Source: Streptococcus mitis
GTDB taxonomy: Bacteria > Bacillota > Bacilli > Lactobacillales > Streptococcaceae
Assembly: GCF_001281025.1 (NCBI RefSeq)
Contig: NZ_CP012646.1
Coordinates: 1 to 64,000, forward strand
Length of the DNA stretch: 64,000 nt
Direction: 5' to 3'
Below the pieces are notes generated by a model. The model was not told the origin of the DNA. It saw only the letters and a program-made list of their open reading frames with translations, and did no database searches. Both the position numbers and the translations under genes were made by a program. Positions 21,016 to 31,020 of this stretch are shown piece by piece. Position 1 is the first letter of the stretch. The number at the start of each line of letters is the position of its first letter.

Positions 21016-22350
21016 TTATTCTAATCCACGGAAATAGTCTGTGTCAATCTCACGGTAGGGTTGAATATCCTGAACATACTCCAGCACACCTTGGAATTCT
21101 CCCTCTTCATCGTGCACTGCTGCGTAGGTGATGTGGACAAACTTGCCTCGCGACTCAGACTTGAACCACATTTCATACTTATCCTTGGTTCCCTCACGAA
21201 GTCCCTTCATGATAGTTTTGACCTTGTCCAAATACTTGGGCGGATGGCAGAGTTCGACATTCCGTCCGACTTGGGACGGTGTCCGTTTGAAAATCATCTC
21301 ATCAGCTGGCGTATTGTCATTGTAATACTGGAAAATATCATCTTTATTGACAAAGGTAATCTCCATAGGAAGATGATTGAGGATGAGATTGGCCTGCTCG
21401 ACTGAAAGATAGCCATTGCCAAAAGCCTGTTGACTATGGCGGTCCAAAGCTGATTCCTTTTCCTTAGGGGTAAAGGTAATGGTAAACTGGCCTTCTGGCG
21501 TATCGATAACCTGCTGAACTTGTCCCTCTGCCGTATCTAGCTGAATAGGCTCCTCTGCAATCTTTTCCTCAACGAAACTTTGTCGTTCTGGTACCCATTT
21601 CTCAGACGGACGGATGATAGCATAGCCATAGGCATCGCTCTCCTCTGCAATCTGAATCCAGTCATCCTGGGTAAAGGATTCAAGGAGAATCATGAGAAGG
21701 ATGGACTCTTCCTTGAAAATCATACTTTCAAACTCTGTCGCAAAGGCTTCAAAAGTTTCCTTTACAGTGCTAATCGACACTTCTGGTAGTGACTTGGCTG
21801 TCGTTAAAGCTGTTTGAAAGAGTTCCCTGATCTGATCATCCACTCCCCACATAACCTTAGGAGGTGAATCATGTCCATAGCGCTCCATGATAGGGAAGAA
21901 GAGTTCTTCTTTACGTTGGTAATGGATGTCAAATTGACCCACAAGTCCCATCTGACGCACCAAACCCTTACGCATCTCCGCCAGCATTTCCTCGTCTTCC
22001 ATAGACTCATAGGTATCTAACAATCTACGAATGCGAATCAATGCCGCACGGAGGGCTAGATTTTCATCCTTAAAGACCCTAACTGGATGACCTGGATGCT
22101 CGGTATCCTCTACTTCGACACCTTTGATAGCATTTTTAAAAAGATTGGCATGGACATCACAGAGTTCCATGACATCTTCAAAGGTGACACCTGAGTCTGA
22201 GTTCATCAGCTCGTGCTCCATGAGGGAAATCTCGATGGCTGAAACACCTGTAAAGGTCGCATCAAAACGCTCCTGAACCGACTCAGGAGAGGCGCCATTA
22301 TGCAATTCTAACAAAATATCCCGCAGGACATGAATTCGTTCATCTGCCAT
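21016..22350 (-). CDS. DUF438 / hemerythrin / PAS sensor-like protein
   Basis: A 444-residue cytoplasmic protein with an N-terminal DUF438 domain (residues 1-70), a hemerythrin-type helical domain (about 85-235; candidate iron ligands include HPGHP, FDIHYQRKEELFFP and the Glu-rich IFKEESILL), and a C-terminal PAS-like domain (about 315-440: ITFVNKDDIFQYYNDNTP, RNVELCHPP). The combination suggests a sensor of oxygen, nitric oxide or redox state. No output domain is present. It overlaps the DUF1858 gene by 1 bp; the pair is a conserved unit in anaerobes and streptococci. Confidence 0.82.
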   Translation of the reverse strand: MADERIHVLRDILLELHNGASPESVQERFDATFTGVSAIEISLMEHELMNSDSGVTFEDVMELCDVHANLFKNAIKGVEVEDTEHPGHPVRVFKDENLALRAALIRIRRLLDTYESMEDEEMLAEMRKGLVRQMGLVGQFDIHYQRKEELFFPIMERYGHDSPPKVMWGVDDQIRELFQTALTTAKSLPEVSISTVKETFEAFATEFESMIFKEESILLMILLESFTQDDWIQIAEESDAYGYAIIRPSEKWVPERQSFVEEKIAEEPIQLDTAEGQVQQVIDTPEGQFTITFTPKEKESALDRHSQQAFGNGYLSVEQANLILNHLPMEITFVNKDDIFQYYNDNTPADEMIFKRTPSQVGRNVELCHPPKYLDKVKTIMKGLREGTKDKYEMWFKSESRGKFVHITYAAVHDEEGEFQGVLEYVQDIQPYREIDTDYFRGLE

Positions 22351-22583
22351 TAGTCTAACCCAATCACTTCGTAGCCATTCGCTTCCAGCGTGCGGACAAT
22401 CTTGTCCATAGGTGTTCCTTCCAGCTTAGAACCTTGTTTGAGTGATACTTTACGACCAACAGTATTGCGCATCAAGGGATTGGCAAGAGGTTTAAAACCG
22501 AGCTCGACTAAAATTTCCAAGACTTCTGGATGCTTGTCCACTACTTCTGCAACAGGAATTGACACATCGATGATATTGTCCAT
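22350..22583 (-). CDS. DUF1858 domain protein
   Basis: A 77-residue protein matching DUF1858 (ISIPVAEVV-type N terminus and the HPEVLEILVELGFKPLANP helix pair, ending TLEANGYEVIGLD). Family members accompany hybrid-cluster or DUF438 proteins and are thought to take part in redox or NO responses. The start is ATG 22583, with GGAGG directly upstream. The in-frame ATG 12 bases earlier is inside that site. It is first gene of the DUF1858-DUF438-DUF1912 operon. Confidence 0.78.
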   Translation of the reverse strand: MDNIIDVSIPVAEVVDKHPEVLEILVELGFKPLANPLMRNTVGRKVSLKQGSKLEGTPMDKIVRTLEANGYEVIGLD

Positions 22584-22699
22584 GATGACCTCCATTGTAT
22601 GTTCTAAAATGATTTTACTGCTTATATTATACCATATGGAGAGAGATTAAAAAACTAGCAGTGGAGTTCCTGCCAGTTCTCTGCGACTTGAATTAGCAT

Positions 22700-22851
22700 C
22701 TAAATAAGTTTAAAGAGCCAATCCAATATTTTAAATAATAGCTTGTAAAACAACAATTGGACTGCAAAAGAGATGATCATCCAAAAGAATTTCACAATCC
22801 CCAAAATTGGTTTGATAAAAAGAATGGCAAGAAGACCCAAAAAAATTTCAT
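22700..22851 (-). pseudogene. ~50-residue hydrophobic membrane peptide, frameshifted at a T7 tract
   Basis: ATG 22851 overlaps the stop of the preceding gene (ATGA) and has GGAGAGAG upstream. The frame then hits seven T and leaves the hydrophobic frame. One extra T would give MKFFLGLLAILFIKPILG and on to a TAG at 22700 (about 50 residues, two membrane segments). The long open hydrophobic frame and the coupled start suggest a real gene currently out of frame, or one that is expressed by slippage. Confidence 0.5.
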
Positions 22852-23030
22852 TCTCTCTCCTCTGGCTTGATGAGCCACCGAGCCGTATCCATTAACTTGT
22901 CTGCAATAAAGAGTTTCCCAAAACCGACAACAGCATTATCATCTTTCTTTATCGTTTTCATTACTTTTACACCTTGCACGGTCAAAAAGTAATTCCCGTA
23001 AGTTTTAGCTAGAGTTTTTATAAGTCCCAT
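22848..23030 (-). CDS. Small conserved protein of unknown function
   Basis: A 60-residue protein starting at ATG 23030, which has AAGGTGAG just upstream. It begins MGLIKTLAKTYGNYFLTVQG and ends ARWLIKPEERE. It is basic in the middle, with no clear membrane helix and no family I recognise. It sits between an EcsC-family gene (2 bp gap) and a frameshifted membrane peptide (4 bp overlap), so the three form one transcription unit. Confidence 0.6.
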   Translation of the reverse strand: MGLIKTLAKTYGNYFLTVQGVKVMKTIKKDDNAVVGFGKLFIADKLMDTARWLIKPEERE

Positions 23031-23031
23031 A

Positions 23032-23811
23032 TTACTCACCTTCGATGATTTCAGCTTCTTTTCGGATAGTATCAATATCTATTTGATACTGCCCTTCATT
23101 ATAATTAACTAATTTGGATAATTCCTTTTGCAGTCTTTCCCCCATCGGCTTCATGGTCGCAAAGGTTAAGCCACCAGAAAGGACACCCCCTAAAATAGGA
23201 ATCACTTTTCCCATTCCCTTAGCCAAGCCTTCCTTTGTCAAGCTGACTCCAAAAATTTTCAAAACTTTCTCCAGAATAGGATACCAAAGTGTCTTTTTCA
23301 AAGCTTTCTGCGGAATAGTCTTCATCACATGCTTGGCAACTGTCACACCTCCAGAGCGAAGTAAAGCCCCTGCTCCATTTACCCCTAGCATGACACCGAG
23401 ATAAAGCAAGAGTGTATTTTGAGCATCCTCGCTCAATTCATCACGGGATTCCCAAAGATCATCAAATCCATAAATATAGCCTAGTTCTTGGGCCAACTTT
23501 AATGAAAAAGCATAAAACTGAACTACATCTGTTGGAATAGTGATTGCCATGGCAATACCGCCAGGTAAACCTGCCAAAATCGAAGTCCCGCTTGCTCGTA
23601 GAACATTGTCCTTAATACAGGTCTTAGCAACTCGATCCAAGCTTTCCTTTGTTAACAAAGAGGTCGGACCTTTTTCCAATAATGTAGCAATATCCTTTCG
23701 ATCTAACTCTTTAGAAAATTTGTCAACTAAAAATTTTTCTCGATTAACTTTGACCATGGGTAATTTCACCACTTGTTGCAGCACTTGCATCGCTAACTCT
23801 TGTTTGCCCAT
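23032..23811 (-). CDS. EcsC-family protein
   Basis: A 259-residue member of the EcsC family, whose function is unsettled. It has a helical N-terminal part (residues 1-75) and the family core (about 80-260) with hydrophobic stretches such as ILAGLPGGIAMAITIP, LLLYLGVMLGVNGAGALL and PILGGVLSGGLTFATM. The start is ATG 23811 with GGAGATAGAG upstream. An in-frame ATG at 23823 lies in the ribosome-binding region. It is first in a three-gene unit with two very small proteins. Confidence 0.72.
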   Translation of the reverse strand: MGKQELAMQVLQQVVKLPMVKVNREKFLVDKFSKELDRKDIATLLEKGPTSLLTKESLDRVAKTCIKDNVLRASGTSILAGLPGGIAMAITIPTDVVQFYAFSLKLAQELGYIYGFDDLWESRDELSEDAQNTLLLYLGVMLGVNGAGALLRSGGVTVAKHVMKTIPQKALKKTLWYPILEKVLKIFGVSLTKEGLAKGMGKVIPILGGVLSGGLTFATMKPMGERLQKELSKLVNYNEGQYQIDIDTIRKEAEIIEGE

Positions 23812-23935
23812 CTCTATCTCCATTTATCATTCGTATTAAACTTTATCATATCATACTATAAGGTATTTACAAATTTTTTAAACTGTTTTTTGCAATTACA
23901 AACACAGCTATTAATATCTAGAAGAATCCAAGCAC

Positions 23936-23958
23936 CAAAAAAGAGGGTTGCCCCTCTT
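23936..23958 (-). terminator. Terminator of the rimP-nusA-infB-rbfA operon
   Basis: AAGAGGG/CCCTCTT hairpin just after rbfA, followed on the minus strand by TTTTTTGG. Confidence 0.8.
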
Positions 23959-23960
23959 CT

Positions 23961-24311
23961 TTAGTTTTTATCCAGATTGCGTAGCATTTCGTCAATCTTG
24001 TTTCCATACTCGATGGACTCGTCTTTGACGAAGGTCAAATCTGGGATTTTGTACAATTTTAAATTGCGACCAAGTTCACGTTTGATGGTACCAGTTGCTT
24101 TTTCAAGCCCGATTTGGGCTTTTTGATTATCTGAAGCAAGGTTACTCAAAATGGTGTAGTAAACCTTGGCAACAGACAAGTCACCCAGCATCTGAACATC
24201 TGTGATGGTCACACCTTGGACACGCGGATCACGGACTTTCTTTTGCAAAATCTCATTGACTTCACGCTTGATTTCCATGCCCACACGATCCGTACGGAAA
24301 TGATTTGCCAT
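23961..24311 (-). CDS. rbfA: 30S ribosome-binding factor RbfA
   Basis: The 116-residue type II KH-fold protein that binds immature 30S subunits near helix 1 of 16S rRNA. Recognisable by [39 protein letters not shown] and the C-terminal basic [18 protein letters not shown]. The start is ATG 24311 with AAAGGAATATC upstream; an earlier in-frame codon adds ten non-conserved residues. It is the last gene of the classical nusA-infB operon. A possible hairpin (AGCTAGG/CCTAGCTTTT, about 24331-24356) in the 165-base gap before it may partly terminate transcription. Confidence 0.95.
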   Translation of the reverse strand: MANHFRTDRVGMEIKREVNEILQKKVRDPRVQGVTITDVQMLGDLSVAKVYYTILSNLASDNQKAQIGLEKATGTIKRELGRNLKLYKIPDLTFVKDESIEYGNKIDEMLRNLDKN

Positions 24312-24476
24312 GATATTCCTTTCTCTACTTTGAACCAAAAGCTAGGCCAGCAGACCTAGCTATTTCTATTAGATAGAGGAACTAGAGCCATTTGAATCTA
24401 GGAAACAAGCCTTAGATAGAACTGAAGTTCATCAAGGCGCTGTTGACGACGAGTCAAATGAGCTATCGTTTCTCTA

Positions 24477-27269
24477 TTATCTCTTGATTTCTTCCATGAC
24501 ATAAGCCTCAATCACATCATCCATCTTGATATCATTGTAGCCATCGATCATCAATCCACCTTCACGACCGTTTGTAACTTCTTTGACGTCGTCTTTGTAG
24601 TGTTTCAAGCTTGCGAGTTCACCGTCATAGATAACGACACCATCACGGATAACACGGACTTTAGAGTCACGGGTAACCTTACCATTGATAACCATGAATC
24701 CACCGATAGTTCCCACTTTAGACACCTTGAAGGTTTCACGGATAACTGCTTCACCGATAACTTTTTCTTCAAATTCTGGATCAAGCATCCCTTTCATGGC
24801 TTCTTCCATCTCTTCGATAACCTTGTAGATAATGCTGTGGAGACGGATTTCTACATCGTCAGCTTCGGCTTGTTGACGAGCTTGTGGTGTAGGGCGTACG
24901 TTGAAACCAACGATAAAGGCATTTGAAGCTTCGGCAAGGGTCACGTCTGATTCGTTGATGGCACCGACTGCCGAGTGAACGATGGTAACTTTAACACCTT
25001 CCACGTCGATCTTTTGAAGTGAGGCAGAAAGTGCTTCAACAGAACCTTGTACGTCTGCCTTGATGATGACGTTAACAGACTTAAGTTCACCAGCTTTGAG
25101 GGTATCAAAGAGGTTTTCAAGGCTGACACGTTGGGTAGCTTGACGTTGTTTCATAAGGGCACGTTTGGCACGCTCTTCACCTGCTGCACGCGCAGATTTT
25201 TCATCTTCGTAAACGGCAAAGTGGTCACCCGCCATTGGCGCTTCGTTCAAACCTGTGATTGAAACTGGTGTTGATGGTCCAGCAACCTTAACACGACGAC
25301 CAAGGTCGTTGGTCATAGCACGGACACGACCGAAGGTATTTCCGACAACGATTGGGTCTTGAACATTCAAGGTACCTTGTTGAACAAGAAGGGTTGCGAC
25401 CGCACCTTTTCCTTTATCCAAGCGAGCTTCGATAACTGTACCGATCGCACGCACTGTTGGGTCTGCCTTGAGTTCTTGGATTTCAGCCACAAGAAGGACT
25501 GTTTCCAACAATTCTTCGATGTTTTGGTTGAATTTAGCTGAAATTTCAACAAATTCAGAATCTCCACCCCAAGCAGTTGACATAACTCCATGCTCTGCCA
25601 ATTCACCGATAACGCGTTCTGGGTTAGCACCTGGTTTATCAATCTTGTTAATGGCTACGATGATTGGAACGTTGGCCGCTTTTGAGTGGTTAATGGCTTC
25701 GATAGTCTGAGGCATAACCCCGTCATCTGCCGCTACGACCAAGATAGTAATATCGGTAACAGAAGCACCACGCGCACGCATAGATGTAAAGGCCGCGTGT
25801 CCTGGTGTATCAAGGAAGGTAATCTTCTTGCCATTTTCCACGATTTGGTAGGCACCAATATGCTGAGTGATACCACCTGCTTCACCTGTCGCAACACGAG
25901 AGTTACGAAGGGTATCTAGGAGTGTTGTTTTACCGTGGTCAACGTGTCCCATGATAGTTACAACTGGTGGACGCTCAACTAATTCATCTTCATTGAGATA
26001 ACCATCTTCGACAAAGAAACGTTCGATGTCGGCATTGTCCACTTCAACCTTTTGTTTGGCTTCAATACCATAATCCACCATGAGGAGTTCAATTGTTTCC
26101 CCATCCAAAGATTGGTTTTGTGTGGCCATGACACCCATCATGAAAAGTTTCTTAACAATTTCAGCTGGTTCACGTTTGATACGTTTTGCGATTTCCGCAA
26201 CGGTCATACCATCTGTATATTCAAATTCTGTTGGCAATTCATGGAATTTACGTTCTGTAACAGGTTTTGGAACCTGATTACGATTGTTCTTGTTATTGCC
26301 TTTTTTGTTCTTTTTGTTGTTATTCCAGTTACTATTCTTTTGATTTCTCACTTGATTTTGACTACTTCGATTCTTTTGTTGTTTTCTAGGACCATCTTCT
26401 TCGTGATCATAATCATCACGTTCTTTGTCTGGTCGAGCTTGTTTTTTACGACGTGTATCCACTGGTGCTTCTTTAGCTACAGGAGCTGGTTCAACCACTG
26501 CTTGAACTTGTTGCGCTTGTTCAGCTAACTTAGCCACTTCTTCAAAGATTTCCTCTGGCTCCTTGCGTTTGTTAGCTTGGGCTAAGGCTTCTTTGGCAGC
26601 CTGAGTCTGCTTGAAACGTTCCTCACTTGAACGGGCATATTCTGCATTTTGCTCTGCTTTTAGGGCTGCTGCACGGGCTTTAAAGTCAACACGTGGAGCC
26701 GCTTGATTTGGACGTTTATCCTCTTGTTGACGGCGATCGTTTCCACGATTTTGCTGACCTTGCTGTTTCTTAGCTTGGTCGTTAAAACGGCGATTGTCGC
26801 GGTTGCCTTGACCTTGTTTTCCACCATTGCGGCCGTCGTTTTTCTGACGGTTCCCATTTTGTTGCTGGTCACGGTTATTGCCCTTATTTTGCTTGCGTCG
26901 TTCTGCCTGCTCTTTGGCACGGGCTTCACGCTCAGCCTTAAAATTACGGCTTTGCGGTTTAGCTGCTACTTTTTCTGCCTTCGGAGCGACTGGCTCAGCC
27001 GGTTTTGCCTCTTCCTTAGCTACAGCTGGTTTAGCTGGCTCAGATTTCTCAGCTTTCTTTTCTGCACTTGCTTTTGGTGCTGCAGGTTTTACTTCTGCTT
27101 TCGGAGCAGCTGCGGACTTAAAGCTGGCAGCGATTTTTGCAGCGACAGCTTCTTCCACACTTGATGAGTGGCTTTTCACATCCAAGCCCAACTCTTTTGC
27201 ACGCGCTACAACTTCTTTACTTTCTTTTCCAAGTTCTTTTGCGATTTCGTACAATCTTTTCTTAGACAA
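24477..27269 (-). CDS. infB: Translation initiation factor IF-2
   Basis: A 930-residue GTPase that delivers initiator tRNA to the 30S subunit. It has an IF2_N domain (residues 1-50: [19 protein letters not shown]), a long low-complexity Lys/Glu/Ala and Asn/Gln/Arg-rich linker (about 55-335), a second IF2_N domain, then the G domain (about 430-600) with [19 protein letters not shown] and NKIDK. Domains II-IV follow, to the C-terminal tRNA-binding barrel. Fifth gene of the rimP operon. Confidence 0.97.
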   Translation of the reverse strand: MSKKRLYEIAKELGKESKEVVARAKELGLDVKSHSSSVEEAVAAKIAASFKSAAAPKAEVKPAAPKASAEKKAEKSEPAKPAVAKEEAKPAEPVAPKAEKVAAKPQSRNFKAEREARAKEQAERRKQNKGNNRDQQQNGNRQKNDGRNGGKQGQGNRDNRRFNDQAKKQQGQQNRGNDRRQQEDKRPNQAAPRVDFKARAAALKAEQNAEYARSSEERFKQTQAAKEALAQANKRKEPEEIFEEVAKLAEQAQQVQAVVEPAPVAKEAPVDTRRKKQARPDKERDDYDHEEDGPRKQQKNRSSQNQVRNQKNSNWNNNKKNKKGNNKNNRNQVPKPVTERKFHELPTEFEYTDGMTVAEIAKRIKREPAEIVKKLFMMGVMATQNQSLDGETIELLMVDYGIEAKQKVEVDNADIERFFVEDGYLNEDELVERPPVVTIMGHVDHGKTTLLDTLRNSRVATGEAGGITQHIGAYQIVENGKKITFLDTPGHAAFTSMRARGASVTDITILVVAADDGVMPQTIEAINHSKAANVPIIVAINKIDKPGANPERVIGELAEHGVMSTAWGGDSEFVEISAKFNQNIEELLETVLLVAEIQELKADPTVRAIGTVIEARLDKGKGAVATLLVQQGTLNVQDPIVVGNTFGRVRAMTNDLGRRVKVAGPSTPVSITGLNEAPMAGDHFAVYEDEKSARAAGEERAKRALMKQRQATQRVSLENLFDTLKAGELKSVNVIIKADVQGSVEALSASLQKIDVEGVKVTIVHSAVGAINESDVTLAEASNAFIVGFNVRPTPQARQQAEADDVEIRLHSIIYKVIEEMEEAMKGMLDPEFEEKVIGEAVIRETFKVSKVGTIGGFMVINGKVTRDSKVRVIRDGVVIYDGELASLKHYKDDVKEVTNGREGGLMIDGYNDIKMDDVIEAYVMEEIKR

Positions 27270-27285
27270 ATCATGTCCTCCTCTT

Positions 27286-27585
27286 CTATTCCATAAGAGA
27301 CCTCATTTTCTTTGTAAATCCAGCATCTGTTACAGCCAAAACCTTTCTCGATTTCCCGACTGCTATGCTTAATTCCAGTGTTGAAAACACGGTTACAATT
27401 TCTACTTGATAATAATGACTTTTATCTTGAATCTTCTTGGTCAGATTGGGTCCAGCATCATGGGCTAGAAAGACCAACTTGGCCTTGCCATCTTGAATGG
27501 CCTTGACCACCAATTCTTCACCCGATATAATCCGCCCTGCTCTCTGAGCAAGTCCCAAGAGATTGCTTATCTTTTGCTTATTCAA
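27286..27585 (-). CDS. ylxQ: L7Ae-family RNA-binding protein YlxQ
   Basis: A 99-residue L7Ae/L30e fold protein ([19 protein letters not shown] near the N terminus, [17 protein letters not shown] near 36-52), expected to bind kink-turn RNA. Cytoplasmic. It overlaps ylxR by 8 bp and precedes infB by 16 bp, the conserved order in Firmicute nusA operons. Its partner RNA is unknown. Confidence 0.9.
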   Translation of the reverse strand: MNKQKISNLLGLAQRAGRIISGEELVVKAIQDGKAKLVFLAHDAGPNLTKKIQDKSHYYQVEIVTVFSTLELSIAVGKSRKVLAVTDAGFTKKMRSLME

Positions 27586-27871
27586 GTCCTAACTCTCTTC
27601 TTTTTACTTTGTGATCCACATAAGCGATCAACTCGTCATAAAAGCTTTCTTCCACTTCCATGTCAAAGCTACGGTTAAAGACCTTCTTCTTTTTAGCCTC
27701 TAAGGCTTCTGCATTGTCTAGCTTGATATAAGCGCCACGGCCATTGGCCTTGCCTGTCGGATCGATAAAGACTTGTCCTTCCTTGTTCTTAACAATACGG
27801 AGCAAATCACGCTTATCAATCACTTCGTTGGACACAACAGACTTGCGCAAAGGGATTTTTCTCGTTTTCAT
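27578..27871 (-). CDS. ylxR: YlxR/RnpM family RNA-binding protein
   Basis: A 97-residue DUF448 protein with the conserved RKIPLRKSVVSNEV and DLLRIVKNKEGQVFIDPTGKANGRGAYI blocks. Recent work on the Bacillus protein links it to RNase P (RnpM). It overlaps ylxQ and lies 21 bp after nusA. Small, basic and cytoplasmic. Confidence 0.9.
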   Translation of the reverse strand: MKTRKIPLRKSVVSNEVIDKRDLLRIVKNKEGQVFIDPTGKANGRGAYIKLDNAEALEAKKKKVFNRSFDMEVEESFYDELIAYVDHKVKRRELGLE

Positions 27872-27892
27872 CTTTCCCTCCTCTAGCAGCTT

Positions 27893-29029
27893 TTATTCTT
27901 CTACAGTATCGTTTTCTGCTTCCAAATCTACCGAACCAGCTTCTTCCATGGCTTCAAATTCGCTAGCAGACTTGATATCGATACGGTAACCAGTCAAGTG
28001 AGCTGCCAAGCGAACGTTTTGCCCACGACGACCGATGGCAAGAGAAAGCTTGTTATCAGGAACAACCACCAAGGCACGTTTGCTGTCGTTTTCATCAAAG
28101 ATAACTTGATCAACCTCAGCAGGAGCGATGGCATTGTAGATAAATTCAGCTGGATCAGCTACCCATTCGATAACATCGATGTTTTCTTCGATTGGGACCA
28201 TACGGTCGCTCTTAGCATCGTAGCGAGCTGGGTGGAACTTACTAGTAATCTTCTTGATATTCGCTCCACCGCGTCCAACGATTGTACCGATAGCGTCCAC
28301 GTTTGGATTATGGCTACGAACTGCAACCTTAGTACGGTCACCAGCTTCACGGGCCACGCTCATGATTTCAACAGTTCCATCATAAACTTCTGGAATTTCT
28401 TGCTCCATCAAACGTTTGATCATTTCGGGATGGCTACGGCTAACAAAGACGTTGACACCACGAGGGTTGTCTTCAACCTTGTAAACATATACTTCGATAC
28501 GATCATGAGAAGCAAAGACTTCTCCAGGAATTTGGTCTTGTTTTGACAATTGGGCTTCAATGCTGCCAAGGTTGACATAGATGAAGCGGTTGTCAAAGCG
28601 TTCTACTGTACCAGACATGATTTCTTGCTCATGTTCTTTGTAAGTATTGTAAGTGATGGCACGTGTTTGCTTGCGCATTTTTTCCATGATGGTTTGTTTG
28701 GCAGATTGGGCTGCTACACGACCAAACTCAGCAGGTGCTTCTTCAAACTTAATCTTGTCGCCAAGCTCATAGGCTGAATTAATGGCAAGAGCATCTTTCA
28801 AGCTGATTTCCAAACGGCTATCAAATACTTCATCAACCACTTCACGAACAGTATAAACTGTAAAGTCACCTGTTTTTTCGTTGAAATCAATAGCTACGCT
28901 ATCAGATTGACCATAGCGTCTGCGATAAGCGGAACGAAGCGACTCTACTACTGCGTCGATGATATCTTCTTTTTTGATTCCCTTGTCTTCTTCCAAAATG
29001 CGGAAGGCCTCTAGCATTTCTTTACTCAT
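27893..29029 (-). CDS. nusA: Transcription termination/antitermination factor NusA
   Basis: A 378-residue protein with an N-terminal RNA polymerase-binding domain (residues 1-130), an S1 domain (about 135-200: GTVERFDNRFIYVNLG), and two KH domains (about 205-345) including IVGRGGANIKKI and AIGRRGQNVRLA. It ends shortly after KH2, as usual in Firmicutes, without the acidic repeats of E. coli. Second gene of the operon, 43 bp after rimP. Confidence 0.96.
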   Translation of the reverse strand: MSKEMLEAFRILEEDKGIKKEDIIDAVVESLRSAYRRRYGQSDSVAIDFNEKTGDFTVYTVREVVDEVFDSRLEISLKDALAINSAYELGDKIKFEEAPAEFGRVAAQSAKQTIMEKMRKQTRAITYNTYKEHEQEIMSGTVERFDNRFIYVNLGSIEAQLSKQDQIPGEVFASHDRIEVYVYKVEDNPRGVNVFVSRSHPEMIKRLMEQEIPEVYDGTVEIMSVAREAGDRTKVAVRSHNPNVDAIGTIVGRGGANIKKITSKFHPARYDAKSDRMVPIEENIDVIEWVADPAEFIYNAIAPAEVDQVIFDENDSKRALVVVPDNKLSLAIGRRGQNVRLAAHLTGYRIDIKSASEFEAMEEAGSVDLEAENDTVEE

Positions 29030-29072
29030 GTTTTCTTCACTTTTGAATTCTCAAAAGCTATCCTTTCTTTTT

Positions 29073-29552
29073 CTATAATTTAACTGCTAAACGTGCTTTT
29101 GATACTAAACTGTATGGAATTTGGACCGTTTTCTTACGCGTCTTGTCCATATATTCCATAGTCAACTCGTCCTCTTCGAAGGCCAACAAGGTTCCTTCAA
29201 AGACCTTTTGCTTATCGATGGCTTGGTAGAGCCCGACATGGATGTATTTCCCAACCGCTCCAGCGACGGCATCCTTGGTTTTCAAAGGACGTTCCAAGCC
29301 TGGACTGGTGATTTCTAGGAAATATTGTTCTGGGAAGGGATCTGGCTTGATGGTATCTAGGACAGGACTGATAATTTCTGTCAAGTCTGCCGTGTCGTTC
29401 AAGGTAATTCCTTCAGGTTTATCTACAAAAATACTGAGAATCATGTCACTGCCAATCTTTCCATACTCGATATCCACGAGTTCGAAAGGAGCTTCTATGA
29501 CAGGTTCTACAACTTCTCTGACTAATTCTACGATTGTTGCGATTGCGTCCAC
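29073..29552 (-). CDS. rimP: Ribosome maturation factor RimP
   Basis: A 159-residue 30S assembly factor: an N-terminal alpha/beta domain ([22 protein letters not shown]) and a C-terminal SH3-like barrel (from about residue 85, [11 protein letters not shown]). First gene of the nusA-infB operon, with a leader hairpin GAGGCG/CGCCTC upstream. The start is unusual. The GTG used here (29552) lies inside the Shine-Dalgarno AGGAGGTGG. No ATG is available, and a normal spacing would point to the ATC codon at 29541-29543. Confidence 0.93.
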   Translation of the reverse strand: MDAIATIVELVREVVEPVIEAPFELVDIEYGKIGSDMILSIFVDKPEGITLNDTADLTEIISPVLDTIKPDPFPEQYFLEITSPGLERPLKTKDAVAGAVGKYIHVGLYQAIDKQKVFEGTLLAFEEDELTMEYMDKTRKKTVQIPYSLVSKARLAVKL

Positions 29553-29679
29553 CTCCTCATAAGCAAGAGGCGAAGATATTTCCCCGCCTCACTTTTCATA
29601 TTCTTGCTACAAGTATAACACAAATCAAGCTAACCTGCAAGGATTTAACCTTGAAGCTTTTTGTCTGGGCTTACAAGAC

Positions 29680-30849
29680 TTACTGCGCCGCTCCTAATAA
29701 TCCCAGGTCGTATTTCCAAGTCAAAATGCGTCTGACAGACTCATCAATACGCTCTTCTGTCAGCTCTCCAGAGGAAATTTTCTTTAATAGATAAGGAATC
29801 TGGGTTTGATAGGAAGACCCTAGAATCAGGTCATTTCCAGCTACAATCACTTGAAAAGCAGCCTCTTCCTGACTGACAAAATCGGCTATTCCTGCCATAT
29901 CAAAATCATCCGTCATAATGACACCTTTGAAATGCAGTTCCTTACGAAGAAGGTCAGTGATTTTCGGTGAGATAGATGATGGCACTGTATCAATTTTAGA
30001 TAGGATATTGTGAGAGACTAAGATACTATCTGCCCCTGCATCTATCCCAGCTTGAAAGGGAAGAAAATCTGCTTGTCTTAATTCATCTAAAGAACGGTTG
30101 TCTTGGATAATAGCGGTATGACTATCTCCATTATCGCCATATCCTGGAAAATGTTTCAAGGTTGACCCAACCTTACTCTTTTTAAGTTCTTCTACGACCT
30201 GCCGAACATAGCTTGCAGTTGTTTGGGCATCTTGTCCAATCGTTCGATCATAAATGAAGGCTGATTGATTCTTTGCAAGATCCGCAACCGGGAAAAGGCC
30301 AGCATTGATCCCAACAGATTTTAACAGTTCTGCCTTTTGCTTCGTATCAGAAAGCACCGCCTCCATTCCCCCTTGCTGATAAAGTGCCCTAGGAGATTGA
30401 AAAGGAGTTTCTAAAATCGAACTGATACGAGTCACTGTCCCGCCTTCTTCATCTGAACCAATCAACAATGGAATCTTGGCAGCAGCTTGGTAGCCCTTTG
30501 TCAAAGACTTTATATCCTCTAAACTTCGTCCCTCAAAATCTCTGCCAAATAAGATATAACCAGATAAATGATAGGATTGAAGATCTTCTATCTGATGATT
30601 AGAAGGAACTCTGGCCCAAAATAATTGTCCCACTTTCTCTTCCAAGGTCATCGTGGCCAATCTGTCTTCGATAACCTTATTTTCCTCTCCTTCACTGGTT
30701 TCAATAGTTGTTTCAGTTTTTTCTATTTGAACCTTTTTTTCTGCTTGCACCTCTACTTGTCTATGTTGTTGGTAATCAGAAAAAATCAAACCAACTATCA
30801 TAAGGAAAAAGAAAAGATAGAATACAAGAGGGTTTATACTATTTCTCAT
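29680..30849 (-). CDS. Glycoside hydrolase family 3 protein (beta-N-acetylhexosaminidase-like)
   Basis: A 389-residue GH3 enzyme resembling NagZ-type hexosaminidases. An N-terminal membrane anchor (LVFYLFFFLMIVGLIF, about residues 9-24) is followed by a linker and the TIM barrel: LLIGSDEEGG near 130, KHFPGYGDNGDSH (the NagZ Asp-His general acid/base motif) near 235, and VIMTDDFDM with the nucleophile Asp near 310. It should act outside the membrane on GlcNAc-containing peptidoglycan or glycans. The start is ATG 30849 with GGAAAGG upstream. It stands alone between the rimP operon and trmB. Confidence 0.85.
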   Translation of the reverse strand: MRNSINPLVFYLFFFLMIVGLIFSDYQQHRQVEVQAEKKVQIEKTETTIETSEGEENKVIEDRLATMTLEEKVGQLFWARVPSNHQIEDLQSYHLSGYILFGRDFEGRSLEDIKSLTKGYQAAAKIPLLIGSDEEGGTVTRISSILETPFQSPRALYQQGGMEAVLSDTKQKAELLKSVGINAGLFPVADLAKNQSAFIYDRTIGQDAQTTASYVRQVVEELKKSKVGSTLKHFPGYGDNGDSHTAIIQDNRSLDELRQADFLPFQAGIDAGADSILVSHNILSKIDTVPSSISPKITDLLRKELHFKGVIMTDDFDMAGIADFVSQEEAAFQVIVAGNDLILGSSYQTQIPYLLKKISSGELTEERIDESVRRILTWKYDLGLLGAAQ

Positions 30850-31020
30850 AACCTTTCCATTATACCACTTATCTGGTTGCAAATACACACTTAGCAAAAA
30901 CCACCTGTTTTGAAATCAAACTAAAAGGACTTAATCCTGCGCAGTACAGAACTAAATCCTTGAAATATATGATTTGTTTAACTTTTTGAGCGGAGATCAG
31001 TTTTCTGACATCACTTTAGA

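Noticed and set aside
23829..23836. TACGAATG upstream of the EcsC-family gene, one base from the ComX box
   Set aside because: One mismatch at the last position and no clear T-rich upstream context. A nearby TATGAT could be an ordinary promoter. Too weak to call competence control.
26052..27372. Long hydrophobic plus-strand frames opposite the infB linker
   Set aside because: They mirror the Lys/Glu/Asn-rich IF-2 linker on the other strand. The hydrophobic character is a complement artefact.
30898..31020. Possible regulatory sequence between the GH3 gene and trmB
   Set aside because: AT-rich with no clear hairpin, promoter or conserved motif.
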